Assembly (NCBI GenBank): GCA_965217685.1
Contig: CBDCIZ010000003.1
Coordinates: forward strand, 4,340,001 to 4,404,000
Length of the DNA stretch: 64,000 nucleotides
Reading direction: 5' to 3'
DNA from: Aurantimonas sp965217685
GTDB lineage: Bacteria > Pseudomonadota > Alphaproteobacteria > Rhizobiales > Rhizobiaceae
Numbering within the stretch: the stretch's first letter is position 1; each line of letters opens with the position of its first letter. Positions 50,673-59,393 of this stretch are shown piece by piece. The notes under the pieces were generated by a model that was not told the origin of the DNA, did not search any database, and saw only the letters and a program-made list of their open reading frames with translations. The translations under genes were made by a program, and so were the position numbers.

Positions 50673-51397
50673 GCGTCGCCGAAATCGCACCGGTCCAGCC
50701 CGAGCCGAAGATCCTCGGCGACGACGCGCCGCACATCCTGATCGTCGACGACGACCGGCGCATCCGCACGCTCCTGTCGCGCTTCCTGAGCGAGCAACGG
50801 TTTCGCGTTTCCGTGGCTGCGGACGCCGCGATGGCGCGAAAAATTCTCGACGGGCTGGATTTCGACCTGATGATCGTCGACGTGATGATGCCCGGCGAGA
50901 ACGGCATCGACCTCGTGCGCTCCCTGCGCGACAGCCGAGAGGCGCCGATCCTGATGCTGACCGCGCGCTCGGAGACCGAGCACCGGATCGAGGGGCTGGA
51001 GGCCGGAGCCGACGACTATCTGCCCAAACCCTTCGACCCGCGCGAACTGCTCTTGCGGGTCAACAACATCCTGCGGCGCGGCAGCCAGGCTCCGATCCAG
51101 AAGCTCGAGCATGTCCGCTTCGGGCCGTTCACCTTCTCATTGTCGCGGCGGGAACTGAAGCGCGAGGGCGAACTCATCCGCCTGACCGAGCGCGAGCAGG
51201 AGATGATGACGCAATTTGCCGGCAATCCCGGCGAGACGATCCCGCGCCAGGATCTCCTCGGCGACGAATCCGAGATCGGCGAACGCACCGTCGACGTGCA
51301 GATCAACCGCCTGCGTCGCAAGATCGAGGGCGATCCGGCCAATCCCCTGTGGCTGCAGACCGTGCGCGGCATCGGCTACCGGCTCAACACGGATTGA
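50669..51397 (+). CDS. petR: OmpR-type response regulator PetR
   Basis: 242 residues: receiver domain (ILIVDDDRRIR, phosphoacceptor Asp71 in MIVDVMMPGENG, KPFDPREL) and an OmpR winged-helix DNA-binding domain ending TVRGIGYRLNTD. Read in overlap with petP and followed after 11 bases by a histidine kinase gene, its probable partner. Confidence 0.93.
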   Translation: MSVAEIAPVQPEPKILGDDAPHILIVDDDRRIRTLLSRFLSEQRFRVSVAADAAMARKILDGLDFDLMIVDVMMPGENGIDLVRSLRDSREAPILMLTARSETEHRIEGLEAGADDYLPKPFDPRELLLRVNNILRRGSQAPIQKLEHVRFGPFTFSLSRRELKREGELIRLTEREQEMMTQFAGNPGETIPRQDLLGDESEIGERTVDVQINRLRRKIEGDPANPLWLQTVRGIGYRLNTD

Positions 51398-51408
51398 AGG
51401 CACGCGCC

Positions 51409-52872
51409 GTGACCCAGCTCGACCGCCTGCTCCCGACCGGTGCCAGGAAGCGATGGCCGAAATGGCCGCGCGACGAGAACGGACGCCTGCGATGGTTCGA
51501 GCCGCCCCGCAAGCTGCCGCGGATCGACATCTGGCGCGGCCCGCTGCGGTCCATCCCGCGCTTCGTGCAACGCTTCCTGCCGAAAGGGCTTTTCGCCCGC
51601 TCGCTGATCATCATCATCGCGCCAGTCGTTCTCCTGCAATGCGTCGTCACCATCGTGTTCATGGAACGGCACTGGCAGATGGTGACGCAACGCCTGTCGA
51701 CGGCCGTGGTGCGGGACATTGCGGCGGTGACCGATCTCGTCCAACGGCAGCCGCCGGGCTCCGACTATGCCGAGATCATGAACATCGCCAACACGCGGCT
51801 GGGGCTCAACGTCGCCATCCTGCCGCTGAAACCGCTGCCCGCGCCGGCGCCCAAGCCATTCTTCAACATCCTCGACGGCATCCTGTCGCAGGAGATCACA
51901 CAGCAGATCGGCAGGCCCTTCTGGATCGACACGGTGGGCAATTCCAAGATCGTCGAGGTTCGCATCCAGCTCGACGACAAGATCCTGCGCGTGTTCGCGC
52001 CGCGCAACTCGGCCTATGTGTCGAACACCCACATCTTCCTGGTCTGGATGGTCTCGACCTCGCTCGTCCTGATGATCGTCGCAGTCCTGTTCCTGCGCAA
52101 TCAGATCCGGCCGATCCAGACGCTGGCGGCGGCGGCGGAAGGGTTCGGGCGCGGCCGTCCGATGCCGCCGGATTTTCGCCCGCGCGGCGCTTCGGAGGTG
52201 CGGCGGGCATCGCTCGCCTTCATCCAGATGCGCGACCGCATCGAGCGGCAGATGGAGCAGCGCACTGAAATGCTGAGCGGCGTCAGCCATGATCTGCGCA
52301 CCATCCTCACGCGTTTCCGGCTGCAACTGGCGCTCCTCGGCGAAGGCGAGGACCAGGACGAGCTGAACGCCGACGTCGATGAGATGCAGCGCATGCTCGA
52401 GGGCTATCTCGCCTTTGCCAAGAACGAGGCGACAGAGGATGTCGGCGAACTCGACCTCACCCCGGTGCTCGGCAAGTTCCGCACCGAGGCACGGCTGAAA
52501 GGCAAGCAGCTCAGCGTCCAGATGAACGGCGACCCGCGGGTGACCGTGCGGCCCGACAGCTTCACCCGAATGGTCACCAATGTCGTCGTCAACGCCATGC
52601 GCCACGCCGAGACGGTGAAGGTCGTCGCGGTCCACGAAGGCCGGCGGCTGACGGTCACCATCGAAGACGACGGCCCCGGCGTCGCACCCGAGCAGCGCGA
52701 AGAGGTGTTCAAGCCCTTCGTGCGTCTCGACGTGGCCCGCAACATCGATTCCGGCGGCACCGGCCTCGGCCTCGCCATCGCCCGCGACGTCGCCCGCAGT
52801 CATGGCGGGGATATCCTGTTGTCGGACTCGGCGATGGGCGGCTTGCGGGTGCTGATCAGGGTGCCGGCGTGA
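51409..52872 (+). CDS. Sensor histidine kinase (EnvZ-like), partner of PetR
   Basis: 487 residues with GTG start at 51409. Cytoplasmic N-terminus (1-63), two membrane segments (about 64-86 and 207-230) around a ~120-residue periplasmic sensor, HAMP, HisKA with His294 in SGVSHDLRTILTRF, and HATPase (NVVVNAMRHAE, DDGPGV, GGTGLGLAIARD). The architecture matches EnvZ. The signal is unknown. Confidence 0.92.
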   Translation: MTQLDRLLPTGARKRWPKWPRDENGRLRWFEPPRKLPRIDIWRGPLRSIPRFVQRFLPKGLFARSLIIIIAPVVLLQCVVTIVFMERHWQMVTQRLSTAVVRDIAAVTDLVQRQPPGSDYAEIMNIANTRLGLNVAILPLKPLPAPAPKPFFNILDGILSQEITQQIGRPFWIDTVGNSKIVEVRIQLDDKILRVFAPRNSAYVSNTHIFLVWMVSTSLVLMIVAVLFLRNQIRPIQTLAAAAEGFGRGRPMPPDFRPRGASEVRRASLAFIQMRDRIERQMEQRTEMLSGVSHDLRTILTRFRLQLALLGEGEDQDELNADVDEMQRMLEGYLAFAKNEATEDVGELDLTPVLGKFRTEARLKGKQLSVQMNGDPRVTVRPDSFTRMVTNVVVNAMRHAETVKVVAVHEGRRLTVTIEDDGPGVAPEQREEVFKPFVRLDVARNIDSGGTGLGLAIARDVARSHGGDILLSDSAMGGLRVLIRVPA

Positions 52873-52973
52873 CGGCCTCCGGATCGGCGTCGGATTTGAT
52901 TCAGCTACGAGCAACAATCGTTTATTAAGGTGATTCGCCCACCGACGCCTCAGGCTGGTCATTTGAAACAAAG

Positions 52974-53402
52974 ATGAAAAAACGAAAGCCACGGCAACAG
53001 GTTGCCGCTCTCCCCTACCGGATCGACCTCGAGGGACAACTCGAGATTCTCCTTGTCACGTCCCGCGACACGGGCCGATGGGTGCTGCCGAAAGGCTGGC
53101 CGATGAAAGGGCGCCATCTGCGCAAGGCGGCCCAGATCGAAGCGTTCGAGGAAGCCGGCGTCGTCGGAAAGACCGCAAAGCGTGTGTTCGGCACGTATAC
53201 ATACGACAAGGACGGCGTCGTTCCCTGCCGCGTTTCCGTCTACCCTCTGCCCGTCGAAGCGCTGCAGGTCGAATGGCCGGAGAAGGATCAGCGGCAGCGC
53301 GAGTGGCACTCGCCCACCGAGGCCTCGGAGTGCGTCGACGAAAGCGATCTCAAGGCGTTACTGCGCTCGGCCCAGGAAAAACTCGGTCTCGCTACGGGAT
53401 GA
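52974..53402 (+). CDS. NUDIX hydrolase
   Basis: 142 residues. Opens KKRKPRQQVAALPYRI and has VLPKGWPMKGRHLRKAAQIEAFEEAGVVG, a NUDIX box in which the first Glu and the Arg of the RE pair are replaced (Arg/Lys and Ile), while the EExG metal-binding core is kept. Substrate probably a dinucleoside polyphosphate or similar; not determinable. Confidence 0.85.
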   Translation: MKKRKPRQQVAALPYRIDLEGQLEILLVTSRDTGRWVLPKGWPMKGRHLRKAAQIEAFEEAGVVGKTAKRVFGTYTYDKDGVVPCRVSVYPLPVEALQVEWPEKDQRQREWHSPTEASECVDESDLKALLRSAQEKLGLATG

Positions 53403-53564
53403 ACCGAACCGGTCCTCAGCGGAAGGACCAGTTCAAGCCCGGCGACGAAGCCGAGAAACTGAAAAAGCGCCTTGTCGCTCGCAAGTCTTCCAGCTTTATT
53501 GTCGGTCCGGCCAGTCACCGACCGGCGGATTTCGATTTTTCACATTTCGCACTATAATTTGGAC

Positions 53565-53816
53565 ATGAGCACCATCGAACTCGCCCACGCGAAATCAATT
53601 CTTGCCAGCCTCGTGCGCCGGGCTGCTGACGGCGAAACCATCGTCATCGAAGAGGAAGGTCGTGCGCAGGCCAAACTCGTCGGGCTTGGCGGGCAAATCA
53701 ATCAGCCGGTCGCGGGCCGGCGTGGTCTCGGTATGCTACGCGGTCGGATCACGGCGCCCGACGATTTCGATGCACCGCTGCCGGACGACGTCGTCGATTG
53801 CTTCGAAGGCCATTGA
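53565..53816 (+). CDS. Phd/VapB-type antitoxin
   Basis: 83 residues. MSTIELAHAKSILASLVRRA and DGETIVIEEEGRAQAKLV form the N-terminal DNA-binding Phd/YefM-like domain; the C-terminus (GMLRGRITAPDDFDAPLPDD) is the toxin-binding tail that normally clamps a PIN toxin. The stop overlaps the vapC start (TGATG). The gene is intact. Confidence 0.88.
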   Translation: MSTIELAHAKSILASLVRRAADGETIVIEEEGRAQAKLVGLGGQINQPVAGRRGLGMLRGRITAPDDFDAPLPDDVVDCFEGH

Positions 53817-54200
53817 TGCGGCTGCTTTTACACGCACGTCCTTATCTGGAGTCTGAGTGAGCCAGAGCGTCTTTCGGCGCAATCGCAAGAATGGATAGAA
53901 AACACTGGCAACGAGGTGATGTTCAGTGCGGTGAGCATCTGGGAAATTGCCATCAAGAGTGGCCTTGGACGACCGGGTTTTGATCTTTCGGCGCGGATGA
54001 TCACGACCGCGGCAAGGCAAACAGGGTTCGAGGAGGCGCCCGTGACGGCTGAAATTGCAATGGCAGTCGCCGATCTGCCGAAGCATCACCGCGATCCGTT
54101 CGACCATTTGCTCTTGGCACAAGCGATCGTCAGCGGCGCGGAATTGCTGACGGTCGACGCCGCGTTGCTGGGCTATGACGGGCCGATCCGCAGGGCGTAA
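53816..54200 (+). pseudogene. vapC: VapC-like PIN toxin, frameshifted at the catalytic Asp
   Basis: The first codons give MRLLL, then the frame breaks. Continuing two bases out of phase gives THVLIWSLSEPERLSAQSQE and on to SAVSIWEIAIKSGLG, RDPFDHLLLAQAI, LLTVDAAL and a stop at 54200, a complete PIN domain. A two-base deletion after 53830 (GAC-ACG to C-ACG) removes the first catalytic Asp of the LLDTH motif. The total span of 385 bases is two short of a whole number of codons. Without correction only a 14-residue peptide is made. Confidence 0.85.
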
Positions 54201-54229
54201 GGTCACACTGCGAACCGGCGTTCATGCGA

Positions 54230-54589
54230 TCAGAACAACCGCCCGCCATCGTGCACGCCGTGCCCCGGGCCGAGCAGCACGACCTCCCCCTCTTCGTCGG
54301 GCACGCCCAGCGTCAGGACCTCCGACATCATCGGCCCGATCTGGCGCGGCGGGAAATTGACGACCGCGACGATCTGGCGGCCGAGCAGCGCTTCGGGGGT
54401 GTAGTGTCGCGTGATCTGGGCCGAGGATTTCTTCCGCCCGATGGTGCCGCCGAAATCGATGACAAGCTTGATCGCCGGCTTGCGGGCTTGCGGAAAGGGC
54501 GCGGCTTCGACGATGGTGCCGACCCGGATGTCGACCTTCATGAAGTCGTCGAAGGTGATTTCGGGCGAAGGTGTCTCGGCCTTGGCCAT
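54230..54589 (-). CDS. csaA: tRNA-binding protein CsaA
   Basis: 119 residues; a dimeric OB-fold tRNA-binding domain thought to act as a chaperone aiding secretion. FMKVDIRVGTIVEAAPFPQA, the SSAQITRHYTPE segment and VNFPPRQIGPMMSEVL are typical. It starts six bases before the end of proC's intergenic gap, so co-transcription with proC is likely. Confidence 0.92.
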   Translation of the reverse strand: MAKAETPSPEITFDDFMKVDIRVGTIVEAAPFPQARKPAIKLVIDFGGTIGRKKSSAQITRHYTPEALLGRQIVAVVNFPPRQIGPMMSEVLTLGVPDEEGEVVLLGPGHGVHDGGRLF

Positions 54590-54594
54590 AGCGG

Positions 54595-55434
54595 CTACTC
54601 CTTCGACAGGGCCTCGGCGCGGTCGCGGGCGGCCAGGACCGCCTTGCGCAGGAGCGGCTGAAGCGCGCCGTCCGCCATCAAGACGTCGAGGGCGGCCTGG
54701 GTGGTGCCGTTGGGCGAGGTGACGTTCTGTCTCAGCCTGGACGGCGGGTCGTCAGAGCGGATCATCAACTCGCCGGCGCCGGCCACCGTATGGCGGGCCA
54801 GGCGCATGGCGAGATCGGCGGGCAGGCCCGCATCCTCTCCAGCCCTGGCGAGGCATTCGGCGAGATAGAAGACATAGGCCGGGCCGCTGCCCGAAACGCC
54901 AGTGACCGCGTCGATGAGGGCTTCCGTATCGACCCATTCGACCGGGCCGCTGGCCGACAGGAGCTCGACGGCGAAAGCCTTCCCCGCCTCGGTGACGCGG
55001 GCGTTGGCGTAGGCGCCCGTGATGCCGCGACCGATGAGGGCCGGTGTGTTGGGCATGGCGCGCACGACCGGATGGTCGCCGAGGGCGGTTTCGATCGACG
55101 CGATGCTGGTGCCGGCGGCGATGGAGATGACGAGGCTGTCGCCGCGAAGCGCGGCACGAAGGGTCGGCAGCGCCTCGCCCATCATCTGCGGCTTCACCGC
55201 CAGCAGCGCGACGTCGAAGGTTTCGGCCGGGACGCTGGTTTCGTGGCGCACGCCATAGCGTTCGACGAGGCGCGCGAGGGCGTCCGATACCTTGGGGTCG
55301 ACGACGAGCACGCGGGCCGGGTCCAGCCCGCCATCGAACCAGCCGCCGAGCAGCGCCGAACCCATGTTGCCGCCGCCGAGGACGAGGATGCGCTTGTCGG
55401 CGCTGCTTGCTTCCATGCCGCTACCCACCGCCAT
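54595..55434 (-). CDS. proC: Pyrroline-5-carboxylate reductase
   Basis: Last step of proline synthesis. 279 residues: NAD(P)-binding ILVLGGGNMGSALLGG, LLAVKPQMM, the AMPNTPALIG loop and the C-terminal TVAGAGELM then VTSPNGTTQAAL signature. Starts at 55434, three bases after the stop of the YbjN gene; 55416 is an alternative. Confidence 0.93.
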   Translation of the reverse strand: MAVGSGMEASSADKRILVLGGGNMGSALLGGWFDGGLDPARVLVVDPKVSDALARLVERYGVRHETSVPAETFDVALLAVKPQMMGEALPTLRAALRGDSLVISIAAGTSIASIETALGDHPVVRAMPNTPALIGRGITGAYANARVTEAGKAFAVELLSASGPVEWVDTEALIDAVTGVSGSGPAYVFYLAECLARAGEDAGLPADLAMRLARHTVAGAGELMIRSDDPPSRLRQNVTSPNGTTQAALDVLMADGALQPLLRKAVLAARDRAEALSKE

Positions 55435-55436
55435 GA

Positions 55437-55937
55437 TCAGGCCTCGCCGACGGTCTCGAACAGGGCCGATGCGAGCGCGTCGTCGGCCGATTTGTCGGCC
55501 CAGACGACGAACTGGAAGGCCTGATAGAAACGCTCGCAATTCTCCAGCGCCGAGGTCAGCATACGCTCGGCCTGCTGGCTCGTGGCATCGGCACCGCCGG
55601 ACAGCAGCAGCGCGTGGCGGAACATGATCGCGCCCTCGTGCTGCCAGAGGTCGAAATGGCCGAAGAGAAGCTGTTCGTTGATGGTGGCGAGGAGCCGCAG
55701 CACCTCGTCGCGGCGATGGGCCGGGATCTTCAGGTCGAAGGCGCAGCCGATGTGCAGCGCCTCGACCTCCTCGAGCCAGGAGAAGGCAACCGAATAGTCG
55801 GTCCAGACGCCCTTGACCTCGATCGCCAGCTCGTCGTCGCAGGAGCGTTCGAACGACCATTCGCGCGACGCCGCCACCCATTCGATCACGTCGACCGGAT
55901 GGGAATGCCGCAGGGCGGCCCATTCCATTGTTTCCAT
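55437..55937 (-). CDS. YbjN domain-containing protein
   Basis: 166 residues. HPVDVIEWVAASREWSFERS and the YSVAFSWLEEVEALHIGCAF segment are characteristic of the alphaproteobacterial YbjN family, small cytoplasmic proteins linked in enterobacteria to stress and motility control; the fold resembles secretion chaperones. The start at 55937 has GGGGAAG upstream. It precedes proC closely. Confidence 0.85.
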   Translation of the reverse strand: METMEWAALRHSHPVDVIEWVAASREWSFERSCDDELAIEVKGVWTDYSVAFSWLEEVEALHIGCAFDLKIPAHRRDEVLRLLATINEQLLFGHFDLWQHEGAIMFRHALLLSGGADATSQQAERMLTSALENCERFYQAFQFVVWADKSADDALASALFETVGEA

Positions 55938-56253
55938 GAATCTTCCCCGTATCCGCATTTCGGCCGGGGAACCGTCCGCCACAGCGTTCCCCGTCCAGGC
56001 TTCGAAACACCGCTCGACGGCGAATCACCCATATGAATCAGCATATAGACGCGGAGTCTTCGGCTTAAGGGGATTTACCGGATATTCACCTTTCCTCGCT
56101 TCGCCGGGCTGCAATGGCGGGCGAAGGAGCGGAGTCAAGCGACTCCGGCCAAAGGGTTTTTCGCCGTGCGGATTCGGAACGAAAACCCTGTGACAAGCTG
56201 TTGAAAGCCTGTGGATAACAGCGGTCGGCGCAAAAAACCGCGAGGGCCGTTGG
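55938..56253. other. Intergenic stretch between the YbjN and DsbA-like genes
   Basis: About 316 bases, no gene. A small hairpin GGAGTC-AAGC-GACTCC (56131-56146) followed shortly by GGGTTTTT could end transcription of a rightward unit; the rest is presumably the promoter of the ybjN-proC-csaA group. Confidence 0.5.
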
Positions 56254-56883
56254 TCAGCCGGCGCCGTTGCGGCGGGCTTCGGTGACGGCACGGCGCATGT
56301 CGGCCGGCTTGAGCGCGCCGGGAAAGAGCGTCGTGCCGATCATGTAGCCGGGGGTCGCGTAGAGGCCGAAGGCATCGGCCTGCTCGCCACTGCGCCAGAC
56401 CAGCGCGTCGATGCGTCTGGCGTTGGCCGTGTAGGCTCGGATCAGGGCGGCGGGGTCGAGGCCGGCGCTCCTCAGACGGGCGTCGATGATGTCGCGGGTG
56501 AGCCGGCCCTTCGTTGTCATGAGAGCCGCCATCGCCTTGCCGCGACCTCGGCCGGCGGCGAGCGTCAGCTTGGTGGCGTATACGGATTCTTCGCCCAGGA
56601 TCGGCCAGTCCTTCATCAGGAAGCGAATGTTGCCGTCGGCGCGAACCAGAGCAAGGGTGTCGGCGAAGGACGCCTTGCAGAAGGGGCACTGGTAGTCGAA
56701 CCACTCGACGATCGAAACGTCGCCCTTCGGATTGCCGATGACGGACACTTCGGGATCGTTGAAGATCTCGGCCTTGGTCGGCACGCGCCTGGTGCCGGTC
56801 GCGGCACCGGCGATATCCGCAGTGGCGCCGGCGGCGGCGGTCGCGGCAGCCGCGATCATGAAACGGCGTCGATCGATCGTCAC
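56254..56883 (-). CDS. DsbA-family thiol:disulfide protein
   Basis: 209 residues. The N-terminus DRRRFMIAAAATAAAGA looks like a twin-arginine-type signal. The thioredoxin-like domain has the CPFC active site (WFDYQCPFCKASF) and the cis-proline loop YATPGYMIG. Family members oxidise or isomerise disulfides in periplasmic proteins. It may be monocistronic. Confidence 0.88.
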   Translation of the reverse strand: MTIDRRRFMIAAAATAAAGATADIAGAATGTRRVPTKAEIFNDPEVSVIGNPKGDVSIVEWFDYQCPFCKASFADTLALVRADGNIRFLMKDWPILGEESVYATKLTLAAGRGRGKAMAALMTTKGRLTRDIIDARLRSAGLDPAALIRAYTANARRIDALVWRSGEQADAFGLYATPGYMIGTTLFPGALKPADMRRAVTEARRNGAG

Positions 56884-56976
56884 GGAAACTTGCGCTCCTC
56901 AAAACCGGGGCAGGCGACGGAAGATACGAAACGGCCGTCCGGTGACTGTCGCCCACGGACGGCGTCGCAGGTGGCG

Positions 56977-57267
56977 TTACGAGCCGGTGGCCGGGTCGCC
57001 GGCGCCGAAACGCTGCTCCATCTCGTCGAGTCGCTTCTTCAGGGCCTCGTTCTCCATGCGCGCCTTCGAGGCCATCTCGCGAACGGCGTCGAACTCCTCG
57101 CGCTGGACGAGGTCCATGGTGTTGAGGAAGCGCTCACCCTGGGAACGGAACGCTGTCTCGACCTCGCGGCGGACGCCCTGCGCGGCGCCGGCGGCATCGG
57201 TCATCATGCGCGCGAATTCGTCGAGCATGCGATTGGGGCCCTGGCGGCCGGGACCTGTCGTGGACAT
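56977..57267 (-). CDS. UbiK/BMFP-domain accessory protein
   Basis: 96 residues, mostly a long amphipathic helix: RMLDEFARMMTDAAGAAQGV, then QREEFDAVREMASKARMENE and a coiled-coil leucine pattern. It matches the BMFP (YqiC/UbiK) family, which helps aerobic ubiquinone synthesis in E. coli and fuses membranes in vitro. Start at 57267 preceded by GGAGAGTATTCCC. Confidence 0.82.
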   Translation of the reverse strand: MSTTGPGRQGPNRMLDEFARMMTDAAGAAQGVRREVETAFRSQGERFLNTMDLVQREEFDAVREMASKARMENEALKKRLDEMEQRFGAGDPATGS

Positions 57268-57586
57268 GGGAATACTCTCCGCTTCGCTGGCGTGATCGGT
57301 TGCGTCTGAACGGCAGGTAGAGTTTCGCGACGCAAACGACAATGGCGGGGCGCCAGGAAGGCCGGCGGGGCCGCGCTTCGAGGCGCGCGCTTTGCCGCCC
57401 CCGTCCCCCTGCGGATGGCGTCGAGGACAGGCGCGCCACGCACCGTGTCGGCCTGTGCAAGGGGACGCGCGCCAACCTTCGACGCACCCGATTTACGACG
57501 GCTTCAACCCGCGCTAGGAGAGCGGGCTGGACGCGATCCAGAGGTCGGCGCTTCGGGCGCATTGGGGCTATCGGAGAGGTGGTGCG
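57268..57586. other. Intergenic stretch between ubiK-like and dddL-like genes
   Basis: About 320 bases between divergent genes. No gene; a rightward frame beginning at 57415 is only a shadow of the next gene in another phase. Promoters for both neighbours should lie here. Confidence 0.5.
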
Positions 57587-58240
57587 ATGCAGCTGAGCGA
57601 GGCACCGGACTGGACCTATCTCCTGCAGGAGTTCGACACGCTCTACCGCCACGGCTCGGCCGGCGGCAGCGCCCGCATCCGCAGCCACCGGCGCAAGGTC
57701 CGCGACACGCTGGCCAAAATCGTCGATGCCGATCCGGCGATCGTCGAGCGCCCGCCCGCGAGGCTCCCGGCGGTCGACCATTTCGGCCGGGCGATCGATC
57801 TGGGCGTGCGCGGGCCGCTGGCCGGCCTGGTGCGGGCGATCGACCGGGTCGCGGGACGGCTCACCTGGGAGCACGGCTATGCCAAGCTCTCCCCTTCGCT
57901 GTCGCGGCATTACGCCTATTGCGAACTGCTGGGACCGCAGGGGCCGGTGGAGGCCCAGGGCCTGATCCTCGGCCTGGTGCTCTTCGCACCGGATACGATC
58001 TACCCCCAGCACAGCCACCGCGACATCGAGGAGAGCTATATCTCGCTCGCCGGCGCCTGGTCGGAAAACGATGTCGCCGTCTATGCGCCGGGCTCACTGA
58101 TTCTCAACAAATCCGGCGACGAACACCGCATCACCATCGGCGCGATCGACCCGTGCCTTCTGGCCTATGCCTGGATCGGACCGAGCGATCGGCTGAAGGA
58201 GCCCGGCATGCGGTTTTCGCGGCCGAAGCGGAAGAGTTGA
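57587..58240 (+). CDS. dddL: DMSP lyase, DddL type (cupin)
   Basis: Predicted to cleave dimethylsulfoniopropionate to dimethyl sulfide and acrylate. 217 residues; the second half is a cupin with FAPDTIYPQHSHRDIEESY (His142, His144, Glu148, Tyr151), GAWSENDVAVYAPGSLILN and DEHRIT (His180), which is the DddL signature as I recall it from marine alphaproteobacteria. The N-terminal helical half (HYAYCELLGPQGP at its end) also fits. Closest risk is a related cupin with other substrate. It is followed 250 bases later by lgt, which is unrelated. Confidence 0.82.
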   Translation: MQLSEAPDWTYLLQEFDTLYRHGSAGGSARIRSHRRKVRDTLAKIVDADPAIVERPPARLPAVDHFGRAIDLGVRGPLAGLVRAIDRVAGRLTWEHGYAKLSPSLSRHYAYCELLGPQGPVEAQGLILGLVLFAPDTIYPQHSHRDIEESYISLAGAWSENDVAVYAPGSLILNKSGDEHRITIGAIDPCLLAYAWIGPSDRLKEPGMRFSRPKRKS

Positions 58241-58493
58241 GGGCGGGGATCGCGCCTCGGGGATCGCGCGGTTATGGACGGCAAAGCGACCCAGCACCTC
58301 CCAAGCACCCCAATGGGGCATCGCGGCTTGACCCCCAACGCGTGATCGGGCCAATGTCCCGCGCGATCGAGCGAAATGGGCACCGGGCCGCCTTCGGACA
58401 TTCGAGTTCGCGTTCCCTGCCGCATCCTGACGGGCCGGCACGACCCACTCCCATCCTGCGCCTCCCATACCTTCAAACGGCAGACTGCTGACG

Positions 58494-59393
58494 ATGTTGA
58501 CCTTTCCCACCCTCGGCGTTCTGACCTATCCGCAGATCGATCCCGTCTTCCTCGATCTCGGCTTCATCCAGTTTCGCTGGTACGGGCTCGCCTATGTCGC
58601 CGGCATCCTGTGCGGCTGGCTTTACGGGCGGTATCTCGCCGGCAATCAACGGCTCTGGCCGAACGGCGTGTCGCCGATCACCAGGACGAACATCGACGAT
58701 TTCATCCTCTACATCACGCTCGGCATCGTCCTCGGCGGACGGCTCGGCTCGGTGTTCTTCTACGATTTCGAGCGCTATGCGCAGAGCCCGCTCGACATCT
58801 TCAAGGTCTGGGAAGGCGGCATGTCCTTCCATGGCGGGCTGGTGGGCGTCGTCGTCGCGATCCTGCTATTCTGCCGCCAATACAAGGTGCCGCTGTTTTC
58901 GCTGATCGACGTGGTCGCGGCCTCGGTGCCGTTCGGGCTGTTCTTCGGGCGGATGGCCAATTTCATCAATGGCGAGCTTTGGGGCGCGCCGACGAACGTG
59001 CCCTGGGCGATGGTCTTCCCGACCGCGCCGGACGCCCTGCCCCGCCATCCGAGCCAGCTCTACGAGGCGGCGCTGGAGGGCATCCTGCTGTGGCTGATCC
59101 TGCGGATCGCGACGCATTACTTCAAGATGTTCAAGCGACCGCGATTCACCGGCTCGCTGTTTATATTTCTCTACGGCTGCGCCCGCATCTTCGTGGAGTT
59201 CTTCCGCATGCCGGACGTGCAGCTCGGCTATCTCGCCTTCGGCTGGCTGACGATGGGCATGGTGCTCTCGGTGCCGATGCTGATCGTCGGCCTCTGGGGC
59301 ATGGCGACAGCCAGGCCGCGCTCCCACGACCCGCGGGACGAGACGCAGGGTGGGGAGACATCGGCATCGAAAGCGGGCACCGCCAAACCGTGA
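58494..59393 (+). CDS. lgt: Prolipoprotein diacylglyceryl transferase
   Basis: Inner-membrane enzyme that attaches diacylglycerol to the lipobox cysteine of prolipoproteins. 299 residues with seven membrane segments; GMSFHGGLVGV, the signature GRMANFINGELWG and HPSQLYEA are all present. Its stop overlaps the GTG of the next gene (GTGA). Confidence 0.95.
   Translation: MLTFPTLGVLTYPQIDPVFLDLGFIQFRWYGLAYVAGILCGWLYGRYLAGNQRLWPNGVSPITRTNIDDFILYITLGIVLGGRLGSVFFYDFERYAQSPLDIFKVWEGGMSFHGGLVGVVVAILLFCRQYKVPLFSLIDVVAASVPFGLFFGRMANFINGELWGAPTNVPWAMVFPTAPDALPRHPSQLYEAALEGILLWLILRIATHYFKMFKRPRFTGSLFIFLYGCARIFVEFFRMPDVQLGYLAFGWLTMGMVLSVPMLIVGLWGMATARPRSHDPRDETQGGETSASKAGTAKP

Noticed and set aside
50557..52872. 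A 771-codon frame spanning petR and the histidine kinase
   Set aside because: The first half is petR in another phase; the kinase starts with GTG at 51409.
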